Notes under the pieces: model-generated
Database searches by the model: none
What the model was told of the DNA's origin: nothing
What the model saw: the letters and a program-made list of their open reading frames with translations, nothing else
Position numbers and translations under genes: made by a program
NCBI RefSeq assembly: GCF_024494685.1
Contig: NZ_JANHDM010000011.1
Location: forward strand, 1 to 64,000
DNA: 64,000 nt
Reading direction: 5' to 3'
Source of the DNA: Halorubrum rubrum
GTDB lineage: Archaea > Halobacteriota > Halobacteria > Halobacteriales > Haloferacaceae
In this document: piece after piece, positions 34,155 through 42,180 of the stretch
Numbering within the stretch: the stretch's first letter is position 1
Layout: each line of letters begins with the position of its first letter

Positions 34155-34179
34155 GACGCATCGACGTATTCCGTGAGAT

Positions 34180-35049
34180 ATGGCGACGACCGATCCAGCC
34201 AACGGGTCCGATTCCGGCATCGGGGAGGGACTACGTAGCGCCGACTCCGCCCTGGCTGACGCCGGCGACGCCCTCCGCGTCGAACGGCGGCGAACCGTGG
34301 ACGAACGGGAAGCCTTCGAGGCGTTCCGGTCGCGCGTCCGGCGGATCCCAGCGGAGGCGACGCCGACGGCGGGATCGGCTCTCGCCGCCTCCGCGGCGAC
34401 GGCGTCGGCGGCGAGAGCCGATCCGTCGCGGCTCAGGGGCGGAACGGGGGGGACCGGCCCCGGCCTCGTGGCGATCCGGAACGCCTACGCGGAGACGGTC
34501 ATGTCGGTCCCCCACTACGAGGAGGAGTACAACGACACCTACGAACGCAGCCTCGCGGAGGAGTTCACCCCGGAACTCGCGGTCGCGCTCACCCGCGAGC
34601 CGACGCTCCGCGAGCAGTCTCGCTCGTCGCTGCTGACGAAGACGACGGAGGCGATACGTCGGCGGGAGGAGTTCCTCGAGCGGCTCGAGTCCGAATCCGC
34701 GTCGGTCTCGCGCGCTCGTGAGACCCTCTCGTCGATCGTCGAGGAGATCGGGTCGTTCTCACGACGGGAGTTCGAGACCGAACGGTTCGGCGCGCTCGAC
34801 GCGTACCGCGCGCGACTGAACGTCCTCGCCGAGAAGTGCGACGAGGTGGCGGCGCGGCGACAGCGGGCGCGCATCGACGGAGAGCAGTGGGCGAACGTCG
34901 GCGAGGGCGCCTCGGACGTCCAGACGTACCTCTACCAGGACCTGTCGGTCACGTATCCGGTCCTCGCGGGCGTCGCCGCGGTCGGCCGGCGGGTCGAATC
35001 CGTCCGCCTCGACGTCGAACGGGCGATGATCTACGCCGAGTCGTCGTAG
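34180..35049 (+). CDS. Uncharacterised haloarchaeal protein, 289 aa
   Basis: This 289-residue acidic protein is rich in helices (long Glu/Arg-rich stretches, about 15-60 and 130-235), with no signal peptide or membrane segment. A Gly-rich turn separates an N-terminal coiled region from the rest. The pattern resembles a haloarchaeal domain of unknown function (DUF7260, from memory). It is divergent from the phosphate operon and shares its AT-rich, palindrome-containing promoter region, so co-regulation by phosphate is possible but unproven. Confidence 0.6.
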   Translation: MATTDPANGSDSGIGEGLRSADSALADAGDALRVERRRTVDEREAFEAFRSRVRRIPAEATPTAGSALAASAATASAARADPSRLRGGTGGTGPGLVAIRNAYAETVMSVPHYEEEYNDTYERSLAEEFTPELAVALTREPTLREQSRSSLLTKTTEAIRRREEFLERLESESASVSRARETLSSIVEEIGSFSRREFETERFGALDAYRARLNVLAEKCDEVAARRQRARIDGEQWANVGEGASDVQTYLYQDLSVTYPVLAGVAAVGRRVESVRLDVERAMIYAESS

Positions 35050-35057
35050 CGAGGCTC

Positions 35058-35297
35058 TCACTCCTCGACGTGTTCGGCGAGGAGGCGCTCGGCGTGGGCC
35101 TCCGAGTCGGCGACCTCCCATCGGACGCGTGTCGCGTCGCCGTAGGCGAGCGCCTCCTTCAGCTCGTCGCGCAGGACGCCCGTCCCGAACCCCACGGTCT
35201 CTTTCCCGTCGTCGCCGAGCTCGTAGAGGCCGTATCGGTTCGGGGCGCGCCCGACGGTCGAGCGATCGAGGTCGCGCCAGGGTTTCGCGAGGCTCAC
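35058..35297 (-). CDS. Small haloarchaeal protein of unknown function
   Basis: This 79-residue protein starts with GTG at 35297. It has a compact alpha/beta pattern with a conserved-looking Leu-Ala-Lys-Pro-Trp-Arg-Asp-Leu and Gly-Arg-Ala-Pro-Asn-Arg-Tyr-Gly-Leu-Tyr-Glu-Leu-Gly segment, resembling a GIY-YIG-like or DUF7508-type haloarchaeal family from memory. It lies 10 bases after the DUF5796 gene, in the same operon. No function is assigned. Confidence 0.6.
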   Translation of the reverse strand: MSLAKPWRDLDRSTVGRAPNRYGLYELGDDGKETVGFGTGVLRDELKEALAYGDATRVRWEVADSEAHAERLLAEHVEE

Positions 35298-35307
35298 GGT
35301 CGTCCCC

Positions 35308-35766
35308 TCACCGGTGGGCGTCGAGCCCCTCCTCGGGGCCGGAGACGATCTCGTAGCTCTCTTCCGTCCAACCGTCCTCGACGAACACGAACACGCGGCC
35401 GCCGGCGACCTCCGGGTCGGCGATCACCCGGTTTCGCTGTCCGTCGCGGCCGACGATCACGCCGGGGAACACCTCGTCGGTCTCGCCGGAATCGACCACG
35501 ACTCGGCCCACGCCCGAGTCGCGGAGGATCTCCTCGCCGGTGTTGTAGTCGTTCACGTACGTCATCACGCCCTCGGTCTCGGTCGGGTCGGTGACGAGCA
35601 CGTGCGTCTCCTTGCCCGGCCCCGCGGTGACCGTCCCCTCCACCGAGTCGGGAACGCCGCGGTAGAGCGTGGTTCGGCCGTCGAGGTACTCGACGACGAC
35701 GCCCTCCTCGCGGAGGTCGACGCCGATCGAGGTCGGCGGGACGTCGCCGGGTGCGGATGCGGACAT
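35308..35766 (-). CDS. DUF5796 family protein
   Basis: This 152-residue, mainly beta-strand protein is of a haloarchaeal family (DUF5796, by recollection). It contains Gly-Val-Asp-Leu-Arg-Glu-Glu-Gly-Val-Val-Val-Glu-Tyr near the start and repeats of short acidic strands. No catalytic motif or signal peptide is seen. I took the ATG at 35766; longer readings run into low-complexity antisense sequence of the divergent shikimate kinase region. Function unknown. Confidence 0.65.
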   Translation of the reverse strand: MSASAPGDVPPTSIGVDLREEGVVVEYLDGRTTLYRGVPDSVEGTVTAGPGKETHVLVTDPTETEGVMTYVNDYNTGEEILRDSGVGRVVVDSGETDEVFPGVIVGRDGQRNRVIADPEVAGGRVFVFVEDGWTEESYEIVSGPEEGLDAHR

Positions 35767-35905
35767 GTCGGTCGCTCCGGCCGCCGACGTGAAAAGGACC
35801 GCGCTCGCGGGCGCGACGGGACGAGCCGTCGGGACGGAGCGTCGCCCCCTCGACAGCCTCGCCGCGACCGCTAACCCTTTCAGGGCCCTCGGCGCGAGTG
35901 CGTGT

Positions 35906-36808
35906 ATGGAGGGACGGGCGGCCGCGCTCGGCGCGGGAACCGTGTTGAACGCCCTGGCGACGGGGACGGGTTCGGCCTTCGGGCTCGACGTCGAGACGCG
36001 CGCGACCGTCGAACTCGACCCCGAAGCCGACGCCGTCGAGGGGACCATCGCGGAGGACCCCGAGGGCGACACGGCGCTCGTCGAACGCTGCGTCGCGCTC
36101 GCGACCGATCGATGGGGAGACGGCGAGGGCGGCGTCGTCCGGACCGACAGCGACGTGCCGCTGGCGGCGGGGCTCAAAAGCTCCAGCGCGGCCGCCAACG
36201 CGACCGTCCTCGCGACCTGCGACGCGCTCGGACTGGCCGTCGGCGACGACGCCGACGATTCGGCGGTCGACGTGACCCGACTCGAGGCGTGCCGGCTCGG
36301 CGTGCGCGCCGCCCGCGAGGCCGGCGTCACCGTCACCGGCGCGTTCGACGACGCGACCGCGTCGATGCTGGGCGGCGTCTGTCTCACCGACAACGGCGAG
36401 GACCGCCTCCGCGCCCGCGACCCGGTCGACTGGGAGGTGCTGGTGTGGACGCCCCCCGAGCGGGCCTACAGCGCCGACGCCGACGTCGAGCGCTGCGGGG
36501 CCGTCGCGCCGATGGCCGACCTCGTCGCCGACCTGGCCGCCGAGGGACGGTACGCGGAGGCGATGACCGTCAACGGGCTCGCCTTCTCGGCCGCGCTCGG
36601 CTTCGATACGGACCCCGCCGTCGAGGCGATGCCCCGCGCGTCGGGGGTGTCGCTCTCGGGAACCGGGCCGAGCGTCGTCGCCGTCGCGGACGCGGCCGAC
36701 CCCGACGCCGACCTCGCTTCCCTCGCGGAGGTGTGGGGCGACCGACCCGGAGCCCTTCGGCGGACGACGACGCGAAACGACGGCGCGTACGCCGGTGATT
36801 CACCATGA
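35906..36808 (+). CDS. aroK: Archaeal shikimate kinase (GHMP type)
   Basis: This 300-residue GHMP-superfamily kinase phosphorylates shikimate in aromatic amino-acid synthesis; archaea use this family instead of the bacterial P-loop AroK. It has the ATP motif Pro-Leu-Ala-Ala-Gly-Leu-Lys-Ser-Ser-Ser-Ala near residue 89 and the Gly-Thr-Gly-Pro-Ser glycine loop near 253. The ATG at 35906 fits the family start (Gly-Arg-Ala-Ala-Ala-Leu-Gly-Ala-Gly-Thr). Its TGA overlaps the chorismate mutase ATG (ATGA). Confidence 0.9.
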   Translation: MEGRAAALGAGTVLNALATGTGSAFGLDVETRATVELDPEADAVEGTIAEDPEGDTALVERCVALATDRWGDGEGGVVRTDSDVPLAAGLKSSSAAANATVLATCDALGLAVGDDADDSAVDVTRLEACRLGVRAAREAGVTVTGAFDDATASMLGGVCLTDNGEDRLRARDPVDWEVLVWTPPERAYSADADVERCGAVAPMADLVADLAAEGRYAEAMTVNGLAFSAALGFDTDPAVEAMPRASGVSLSGTGPSVVAVADAADPDADLASLAEVWGDRPGALRRTTTRNDGAYAGDSP

Positions 36809-37101
36809 GTACTGACACATCCGACCCCGAAGAGATGAGCCTCGACGAACTCCGTCAGGAGATCGAGGACATCGATCACGAGATCGTCGAACTGATCGCC
36901 CGCCGAACGTACGTCGCCGACACGGTCGCGCAGGTGAAAGAGAAGCGGAACCTCCCGACCACCGACGAGTCACAGGAGGCCCGCGTGATGGACCGCGCCG
37001 GCGAGAACGCAGAGCAGTTCGACGTCGACGTGAACCTCGTGAAGGCGATCTTCCGGCTGCTGATCGAGTTGAACAAGGCCGAACAGCGGCAGAGTCGGTA
37101 G
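36805..37101 (+). CDS. Chorismate mutase (AroQ type)
   Basis: This 98-residue all-helical AroQ chorismate mutase converts chorismate to prephenate on the Phe/Tyr branch. The first helix has Leu-Arg-Gln-Glu-Ile-Glu-Asp-Ile-Asp and then Ile-Ala-Arg-Arg, and an Arg-Lys-Glu type active-site set is present. It is translationally coupled to shikimate kinase by ATGA. The two act at different steps of one pathway. It converges on the MazF-like gene with one base between stops. Confidence 0.88.
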   Translation: MSTDTSDPEEMSLDELRQEIEDIDHEIVELIARRTYVADTVAQVKEKRNLPTTDESQEARVMDRAGENAEQFDVDVNLVKAIFRLLIELNKAEQRQSR

Positions 37102-37102
37102 C

Positions 37103-37456
37103 TCAATCGAGGTCGAGACTCAGCTGTAACGCCTCGTCGACTTCAGCCATCGTGGGTCCGTCGAGTGAACCGATGACCGAGTGAATCCGTTCCGGAACCG
37201 AGACGGTGCGAATCTGGTCGAGCCGGATCGACGAATCCTTTTCGAGCGGTGACCCGTCCGCCTCGACGAACGCCTCGAACGGATACTCGCGGTAGGTTCC
37301 CGTGACGGGCGCGACGATGGTCGTACTGGCGTTTCGGTTTCCGATATCGTTTTGAACGACCACGGCCGGCCGCGTCTTCTTCATCTCGTGTCCTTCGGCG
37401 GGGTCGAGTCGAACGATAACCACGTCGCCCCGTCGCACGTCCGTCCCGTCACTCAT
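37103..37456 (-). CDS. mazF: MazF/PemK-family toxin
   Basis: This 117-residue SH3-like ribonuclease toxin candidate has Arg-Arg-Gly-Asp-Val-Val-Ile-Val, Lys-Thr-Arg-Pro-Ala-Val-Val-Val-Gln-Asn-Asp and a Thr-Thr-Ile-Val-Ala-Pro-Val-Thr segment, the core of PemK/MazF. MazF toxins cut mRNA. Its first 8 bases overlap the end of the upstream antitoxin gene. It is complete, with no obvious lesion. Activity is inferred from family only. Confidence 0.85.
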   Translation of the reverse strand: MSDGTDVRRGDVVIVRLDPAEGHEMKKTRPAVVVQNDIGNRNASTTIVAPVTGTYREYPFEAFVEADGSPLEKDSSIRLDQIRTVSVPERIHSVIGSLDGPTMAEVDEALQLSLDLD

Positions 37457-37685
37457 CGAGGCGTTCCCACGCTTCGTCGGAGGCTTCGCTCCACTCCTCG
37501 GCGAGTGCCTCCGCGCTCTCGGAGGCCTCCCGATAGGCGGCTGCCAGCTTCTCGTCGTCCGGCCTGTCGGACTCGACCTCGACGACGGCGACGGTCACGC
37601 GCTTGTTCGCGTACTCGGTGCCGAGATACACGCGACCCCGGTCGTCCGTCTCGGTCGTTTTGAGGTCCGTTGCGTCGACTTTCAT
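37449..37685 (-). CDS. MazE-like antitoxin
   Basis: This 78-residue acidic protein has a short N-terminal beta-rich part (Asp-Arg-Gly-Arg-Val-Tyr-Leu-Gly, reminiscent of AbrB/MazE swapped hairpins) and a helical acidic C-terminus rich in Glu/Ala. Its position directly upstream of and overlapping the MazF gene supports an antitoxin role. A TATA-like acatatca (minus) lies about 26 bases before this ATG. Two GTGGG repeats (minus; 37722-37726 and 37732-37736), ten bases apart, sit just upstream and could be its operator. Confidence 0.72.
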   Translation of the reverse strand: MKVDATDLKTTETDDRGRVYLGTEYANKRVTVAVVEVESDRPDDEKLAAAYREASESAEALAEEWSEASDEAWERLDE

Positions 37686-37721
37686 CGAGGAACGGTACGG
37701 ACCCGTCGTTGATATGTGTTG

Positions 37722-37736
37722 CCCACTATTACCCAC
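37722..37736 (-). promoter_or_regulatory. Direct GTGGG repeat upstream of the antitoxin gene
   Basis: Two GTGGG units one helical turn apart lie immediately upstream of the TATA box, where an activator or autorepressing TA complex could bind. The motif is short, so chance cannot be excluded. Confidence 0.3.
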
Positions 37737-37861
37737 GGAGTTCGTAGAGGGTATGATGTGTGATGTATTTCGGCGACCGGAACGAGGCCGAACGGCGGGA
37801 GGAGGTCGAACTCTCACGGCCACCGCCTCACCCTTTTGTGTGAGACGACCGTCCCCTTCGT

Positions 37862-38293
37862 ATGGTCTCCGTAACCGACGTCCGCGCGGCCGTGCTCGGA
37901 CGGGACCGTCGGGACGCGGTCCGTGCCGGGGTCGTCGCGGTCGGTCTGTTCGTCGTCGCGCTCGCGTCCAGTTCCGTCACCCACCTGCTCTCCGTATCCG
38001 CCGGGGGTCCGTTCCAGTATCTGCTCGTCGTCGTCGGGATCGGGTTCGCGGTCGTACACGGGTTCCGGAACGCCGGCCTACTCGTCTGTTGGGCGCTCGT
38101 GTCGGCTCCGGTCGCCGGGACGCTCGCGTTTTACACGTGGCTCACGACACGGCAGGACGCCGCCCCGGTGGCGCTGCCGCTCTCGTTTTACGGTCACGGG
38201 GCCGTCGCGTTCTGGATCCCGACGGTTCTCGTGTGCGGGACGTTCGCCTTCGCGCTCGGCGTGCTCACGCGCCGGGCGGCGTCGCTGCGCTGA
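37862..38293 (+). CDS. Four-helix membrane protein, unknown function
   Basis: This 143-residue protein has four hydrophobic segments (about 22-42, 50-68, 72-92, 112-135) and a short cytoplasmic N-terminus with Arg/Asp. No recognised motif or family is evident. It lies between the TA pair and the CNNM-family gene, converging on the latter with 3 bases between stops. A weak TATA (cttttgtg) sits about 27 bases upstream. Confidence 0.6.
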   Translation: MVSVTDVRAAVLGRDRRDAVRAGVVAVGLFVVALASSSVTHLLSVSAGGPFQYLLVVVGIGFAVVHGFRNAGLLVCWALVSAPVAGTLAFYTWLTTRQDAAPVALPLSFYGHGAVAFWIPTVLVCGTFAFALGVLTRRAASLR

Positions 38294-38296
38294 GGC

Positions 38297-39427
38297 TCAC
38301 GTTCCCGACCCGTCGCCCTCCGGTCGTCCGCCCAGCGCGACGTCGAGCGGGTCCTCGATCTCGCCCATCACCGCCTCGAGGGCGTCCGTGGCGGTCACCA
38401 AGCCCACGACGTTCCCGCCGTCGTCGTCACCGCCGTCGTCGTCACCGCCGTCGTCGTCACCGCCGTCACACACGAGCGCGAGCTCTTGACGTTCCTCCTG
38501 GAACCGGTCGACGGCCTCGCTTATCGGCGTGTCCTCGCGGATCGTCATCGGCGTTGCGGCGACCTCCTCGAAGCTCGTCGACCCCTCTCGCAGGGCGTCG
38601 ATCCGGTCGACGACCGCGGGCACGTAGACGATCCCCCGGAAGTCCGCCGGGTCGTCGCCGATCAGCGGGAACCGCGTGTGCGGGCTGCCACCGATCCGGT
38701 CGAGGTTCTCCTCGACGCTCGCGGTCGTCGAGAGGAAGACGACGTCCTCGCGGGCGGTCATCACCTCGCTCACGGGACGCTCGCCGACGGTGAGCGCGTT
38801 GAGTATCTCGGTCTTGCGCTCCTCCGGGAGACCGCCCCGGTCGAGGACGGATCCGAGCCGGTGTCTGAGGTCCGCTCGCGATTCGATCCGGTCGGACTCC
38901 GCCTCGAGCCACGCGCCGGTCATCTCGATCCCGAAGAGCCCGAGCGTCCACTTGGCGACGCCGTCGCCGATCGCGATCATCGGCGAGATGGCCTTCGCGA
39001 ACCAGTACAGCGGAGTCGCGCCGTAGCGGGCGACGAACCGCGTCCGCTCGACGCCGAGGTACGTCGGCGTCTGCTCGCCGTGGGTCAGGTGGAGCAGGTT
39101 GATGATCAGGAAGCCGACGATCCCGCCGGCCCCTATCGAGGCCAGAAGCGTGTTCTCGAAGACCGGCTCGATCAGCGTCGCCAGCGCCGGCTCAGCGACG
39201 ATCCCGACCGCGATGCTCGTCGCGGAGATGCCCACCTGACAGCTCGTGAGGTAGATCTCGAGGTCCTCGGTCATCTCCCAGGCCCGCTGTAACCCCGGCG
39301 TGTCGAACGCCGACTCGGGGTACTGGCGGACGCGAGTCAGGGCGAACTCGATCGCGACGAAGAAGCCGTTTGCCAGGATGAGCAGGACGCCGGCGAGCAG
39401 TCGGAGACCGATCTCGAGGCCGTTCAC
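38297..39427 (-). CDS. CNNM/CorC-family membrane protein with CBS domains
   Basis: This 376-residue protein has a DUF21 (CNNM) membrane domain at about 1-190 with three or four helices and a CBS pair at about 210-360. The family exports or regulates Mg2+/Co2+ ions. In the second CBS region a Gly-Gly-Asp-Asp-Asp repeat is encoded by three and a half tandem 15-bp units (38415-38468), which may vary in length. The C-terminal transporter-associated CorC_HlyC domain found in many relatives is absent, so this is the short form. Confidence 0.85.
   Translation of the reverse strand: MNGLEIGLRLLAGVLLILANGFFVAIEFALTRVRQYPESAFDTPGLQRAWEMTEDLEIYLTSCQVGISATSIAVGIVAEPALATLIEPVFENTLLASIGAGGIVGFLIINLLHLTHGEQTPTYLGVERTRFVARYGATPLYWFAKAISPMIAIGDGVAKWTLGLFGIEMTGAWLEAESDRIESRADLRHRLGSVLDRGGLPEERKTEILNALTVGERPVSEVMTAREDVVFLSTTASVEENLDRIGGSPHTRFPLIGDDPADFRGIVYVPAVVDRIDALREGSTSFEEVAATPMTIREDTPISEAVDRFQEERQELALVCDGGDDDGGDDDGGDDDGGNVVGLVTATDALEAVMGEIEDPLDVALGGRPEGDGSGT
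38415..38468 (-). repeat. 15-bp tandem repeat inside the CBS protein gene
   Basis: The unit ccgccgtcgtcgtca occurs three times exactly (38415-38459) with a partial fourth copy. It stays in frame and encodes repeated Asp-Asp-Asp-Gly-Gly. Slippage would add or remove five residues without a frameshift. Confidence 0.8.
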
Positions 39428-39534
39428 GTCGGGACGTTTCTCGAGCTATCTCAAGGCTCTTTCCGTCTCTGCCGTACCGTGGAGGCGTCGATTACGTCGA
39501 ATCGGTCGGCGACCACGTCGCGCCGTCGAGCCGG

Positions 39535-39912
39535 TCACTTCGCGGTCGGCGTCACGTCGCCGATGGCGTCCATGACCTGGATCGCGGCGCTGGCGGCCAG
39601 TCCGCGAGCGACCTCGTCGGCGTCGGACTCGGCGATCCCGGCCTCGAGCTCGTCGAGGTCCGGCGTGAACCCGGCGGTGACGGGGTGGCCGGCCGGCGGG
39701 TTGACGGCGACCGTCGCTTGGGGGCCGTCGGTTCCGACGGAGAGCTCCGAACCGACCGCGTAGCCGTCCGGGAGATACGATTCGGTGCGGGAGACGATCC
39801 CCGCCACCGTCCGCCTGAGTCGCCGTTCCTGTTCCGGGGAGAGGTCGACCGGCGCGGGTGAGCCCGCGTCGGTGACGCCCGGCGGTCCGGCGTACGGATT
39901 GTTGCCGTTCAT
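39535..39912 (-). CDS. DUF5811-like small haloarchaeal protein
   Basis: This 125-residue protein begins Met-Asn-Gly-Asn-Asn-Pro-Tyr-Ala-Gly-Pro-Pro-Gly, a start I recall from the haloarchaeal DUF5811 family. It has a central helix with Leu-Ser-Pro-Glu-Gln-Glu-Arg-Arg-Leu-Arg-Arg-Thr-Val and a Pro-rich beta region. The stop is at 39535. It is downstream of the FAD oxidoreductase gene in the same direction, separated by an oligo-T run. Function unknown. Confidence 0.65.
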   Translation of the reverse strand: MNGNNPYAGPPGVTDAGSPAPVDLSPEQERRLRRTVAGIVSRTESYLPDGYAVGSELSVGTDGPQATVAVNPPAGHPVTAGFTPDLDELEAGIAESDADEVARGLAASAAIQVMDAIGDVTPTAK

Positions 39913-39943
39913 CGAAGACACCCGGTGTACGCGGAGCCGATTC

Positions 39944-39948
39944 AAAAA
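39944..39948 (-). terminator. T5 run after the flavin oxidoreductase gene
   Basis: Plus-strand A5 (minus T5) lies 24 bases after the oxidoreductase stop and about 32 bases before the DUF5811 start. It could terminate the first gene. A run of five is a weak signal. Confidence 0.3.
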
Positions 39949-39971
39949 GGCGTCGGCGGCGGTGAAACCGC

Positions 39972-41321
39972 TCACGGGGTCAGCACGCGCCACGACACGC
40001 CCGGCCGCAGGAGCGATGTCGGCCCCCGCTCCAGCCGGAACACGCGGTAGTAGGCGTCGGTCACTCGCCCGTCGTCGTGCGCGGTCGAGACCAGCCGGTC
40101 GACGTACCGGTTGAACGCGTCGGTCCCGGTCGGCTTCGGCCCCGTGGTCGCCTCGAACGCGAAGTCCGCGCCCACGGCCACCCGCCAGACGGCCTCGACG
40201 AGGTCGGCCGTCCGGTCGAAAAAGCGGCGTCCGAGGTCGTCGAGGCCGCCGCCAGCGAGCGCGTGGTGGAGCGCAAGCGCGTCCAGCGCCGCCACGGACA
40301 TCCCCTGGCCGTAGATCGGGTTGAAGCTCGCTACCGCGTCGCCGGTGACGACCAGTCCGTCGGGGAACCGGTCCAGCCGGTCGTACCGGCGGCGGACGCT
40401 CGAGGGGAACGGGTAGCGGTGGATCTCCGGATCCGCCCACTCGCGGTCGCGGACCAGTTCGGCGACCTCGGCGACGGGGAAGCTCTCCGCGAACGCGACG
40501 AGCCCCTCGCGATCGGTCGGGGCGTCGTCGCCGTGGAGTCCCTGGAGGATCACCTCCCATCGGCCGTCCTCGATCGGGATCGCAGCGGCCCCGCGCGTCC
40601 GCGGCGGGTCCGGCGGGACGACGAGCGCGTGCCGAGCCGACGCGGGCCGGTCGACCCGGACCGTGCTGTAGGTCACGTCGACCTCGACGGACTCCGTCTG
40701 CGGCGGTTCGTACCCGTGTTCCTCGAGCCACGAGGGGGTCCGGCTCGTGCGGCCGGTCGCGTCGACGACGAGGTCGGCCGGGAGCGTCGTCGGGTCGCCG
40801 CGCTCGTCGCGGAACTCGACGCCGGTGACGGCGTGGTCGCTCGCGGCGTCCGTCTCGTAGGCCGAAAAGTGACGGTTCCCGCGCTGGGTGACCGACGGCA
40901 GCCGCGCTATCCCCTCGCGGATCGCGTGTTCGAACAGCGGCCGGCTCGCGCAGTACATCGGGAGCCGCTCGGGGGGCTCCGCGAGGAAATCGCCGCCGTC
41001 GTAGTAGCGCATCTCGCGGGCGGCGTCGATCAGGAGCCCGCCGGCCGAGAGGAGACGCTCGCCGAAGCCGGGGAGGAGGTCCTCGATCGTCGCCCGGCCG
41101 GCCTCCAGCATGGCGTGCGGGTGGCTCGTCTGGGGCGCGCCGTCGCGGGGACGCGGCGTCTCCGGGATCGGGTCCCGCTCCAGCACCACCACCTCGTCGA
41201 AGGCGTCCGCGAGGACGCGCGCGGCGCACAGCCCGGCCACGCTCCCCCCGAGGACGACCGCCCGGTCTCCGAGCGTCGAGACCGCCTCCGGGTCGTACCG
41301 CCTCACGTCGTCGAGTACCAT
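39972..41321 (-). CDS. FAD-dependent oxidoreductase (monooxygenase-like)
   Basis: This 449-residue flavoprotein has an N-terminal Val-Val-Leu-Gly-Gly-Ser-Val-Ala-Gly-Leu-Cys-Ala-Ala motif at about 21-33. A second motif, Gly-Asp-Ala-Val-Ala-Ser-Phe-Asn-Pro-Ile-Tyr-Gly-Gln-Gly near residue 332, is typical of the PHBH/geranylgeranyl-reductase class that binds FAD. An Asp-Ala-Thr-Gly-Arg motif lies near 190. The family oxidises or reduces aromatic and isoprenoid substrates. No neighbouring gene indicates the substrate. Confidence 0.8.
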   Translation of the reverse strand: MVLDDVRRYDPEAVSTLGDRAVVLGGSVAGLCAARVLADAFDEVVVLERDPIPETPRPRDGAPQTSHPHAMLEAGRATIEDLLPGFGERLLSAGGLLIDAAREMRYYDGGDFLAEPPERLPMYCASRPLFEHAIREGIARLPSVTQRGNRHFSAYETDAASDHAVTGVEFRDERGDPTTLPADLVVDATGRTSRTPSWLEEHGYEPPQTESVEVDVTYSTVRVDRPASARHALVVPPDPPRTRGAAAIPIEDGRWEVILQGLHGDDAPTDREGLVAFAESFPVAEVAELVRDREWADPEIHRYPFPSSVRRRYDRLDRFPDGLVVTGDAVASFNPIYGQGMSVAALDALALHHALAGGGLDDLGRRFFDRTADLVEAVWRVAVGADFAFEATTGPKPTGTDAFNRYVDRLVSTAHDDGRVTDAYYRVFRLERGPTSLLRPGVSWRVLTP

Positions 41322-41381
41322 CGGTCCCCGTCGAACCCGGATAGGGAGTCGACCTCGATCGATCGTGACGACATCGGACGG

Positions 41382-41927
41382 TCAGAGGATCGGCTCCGAC
41401 TCGCCGTACGCCGCGACGGTGACCGCCGTGGTGTACCGGTCGGGCTCGGCGGTCGCGGTCTCGACGCGAGTCTCCCGATCGACGAGGTCCCACTCGCGTA
41501 GCGACGATCCGGCGTCCAGCCCGGCGTGGATCCGATCGCGGACCGCTTCGGGGTCCTCGCCGGTCACCTCGTAGAAGATCCCCGGACCGGGTCCGGTCGC
41601 CCAGCCGAGTCCGGCGGCGACGTCCGGCCGACGCCGGGGAGCGCGCTTGTCGGCCGCGTCCTCCGCGCCCGCGCGACCGCCCTCGCGGAAGTCGACCTCG
41701 TCTCCCGGCCCGACCGTCCGGCGGGCCTCCACGACGGTGAGCGCGTTCCCCGCGGGACCGAGGTCGGGGACGGCGTCGACCGCCCGAACCGTCGCGTCCG
41801 CGGGGATCACGGAGGAGACGGCGACGAGGTTGTAGTTGTGGAGGTTCGCGTCCGCGAGCGCGGCGTCGTAGGAGGCCATCGCCGTGTCGGCGACGCCGAC
41901 GCCGCCGGCGACGTGGATGGTGTTCAT
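41382..41927 (-). CDS. pdaD: Pyruvoyl-dependent arginine decarboxylase
   Basis: This 181-residue proenzyme cleaves itself at a Ser-Ser pair to generate a pyruvoyl group; Ser38-Ser39 lies in Val-Ala-Val-Ser-Ser-Val-Ile-Pro here. It makes agmatine, which archaea use for polyamines and for agmatidine in tRNA-Ile2. A low-complexity basic/acidic stretch (about 75-103, Arg-Arg-Arg-Pro) is longer than in methanogen enzymes and may be a surface loop. It is probably monocistronic. Confidence 0.88.
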   Translation of the reverse strand: MNTIHVAGGVGVADTAMASYDAALADANLHNYNLVAVSSVIPADATVRAVDAVPDLGPAGNALTVVEARRTVGPGDEVDFREGGRAGAEDAADKRAPRRRPDVAAGLGWATGPGPGIFYEVTGEDPEAVRDRIHAGLDAGSSLREWDLVDRETRVETATAEPDRYTTAVTVAAYGESEPIL

Positions 41928-42007
41928 CGGACCGCAATCGACGCCGCTCGATGGAAGGTGTTACGAACCGGATCGTCTCGATGGAGATCCGTTACCGCTC
42001 CTTCGCT

Positions 42008-42092
42008 GTGGCGCGCCTCCGAGTGCCCCAACGGGGCACGAGGAGCCCGCGAGGTTGGGGAGGCGTGAGGTGCGGGGTGGGGCTTTGGAGGT
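42008..42092 (+). repeat. Dispersed intergenic repeat, copy A (short)
   Basis: It begins gtggcgcgcctccgag and contains gaggttggggaggcgtgagg and tggggctttgg. It shares these blocks with copies B (54443-54690) and C (56085-56230, opposite strand) but lacks the variable middle. It occupies the gap between the pdaD start and the pan stop. No protein-coding pattern is seen. Confidence 0.7.
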
Positions 42093-42180
42093 AGCCTCCG
42101 CAATCGCATTCTCCAAGTCGTACAGCCGAGCGGCTGGGGGCGTTGGAGACGGGCCGCGCCGGCGACGACGGACGGCCGAC

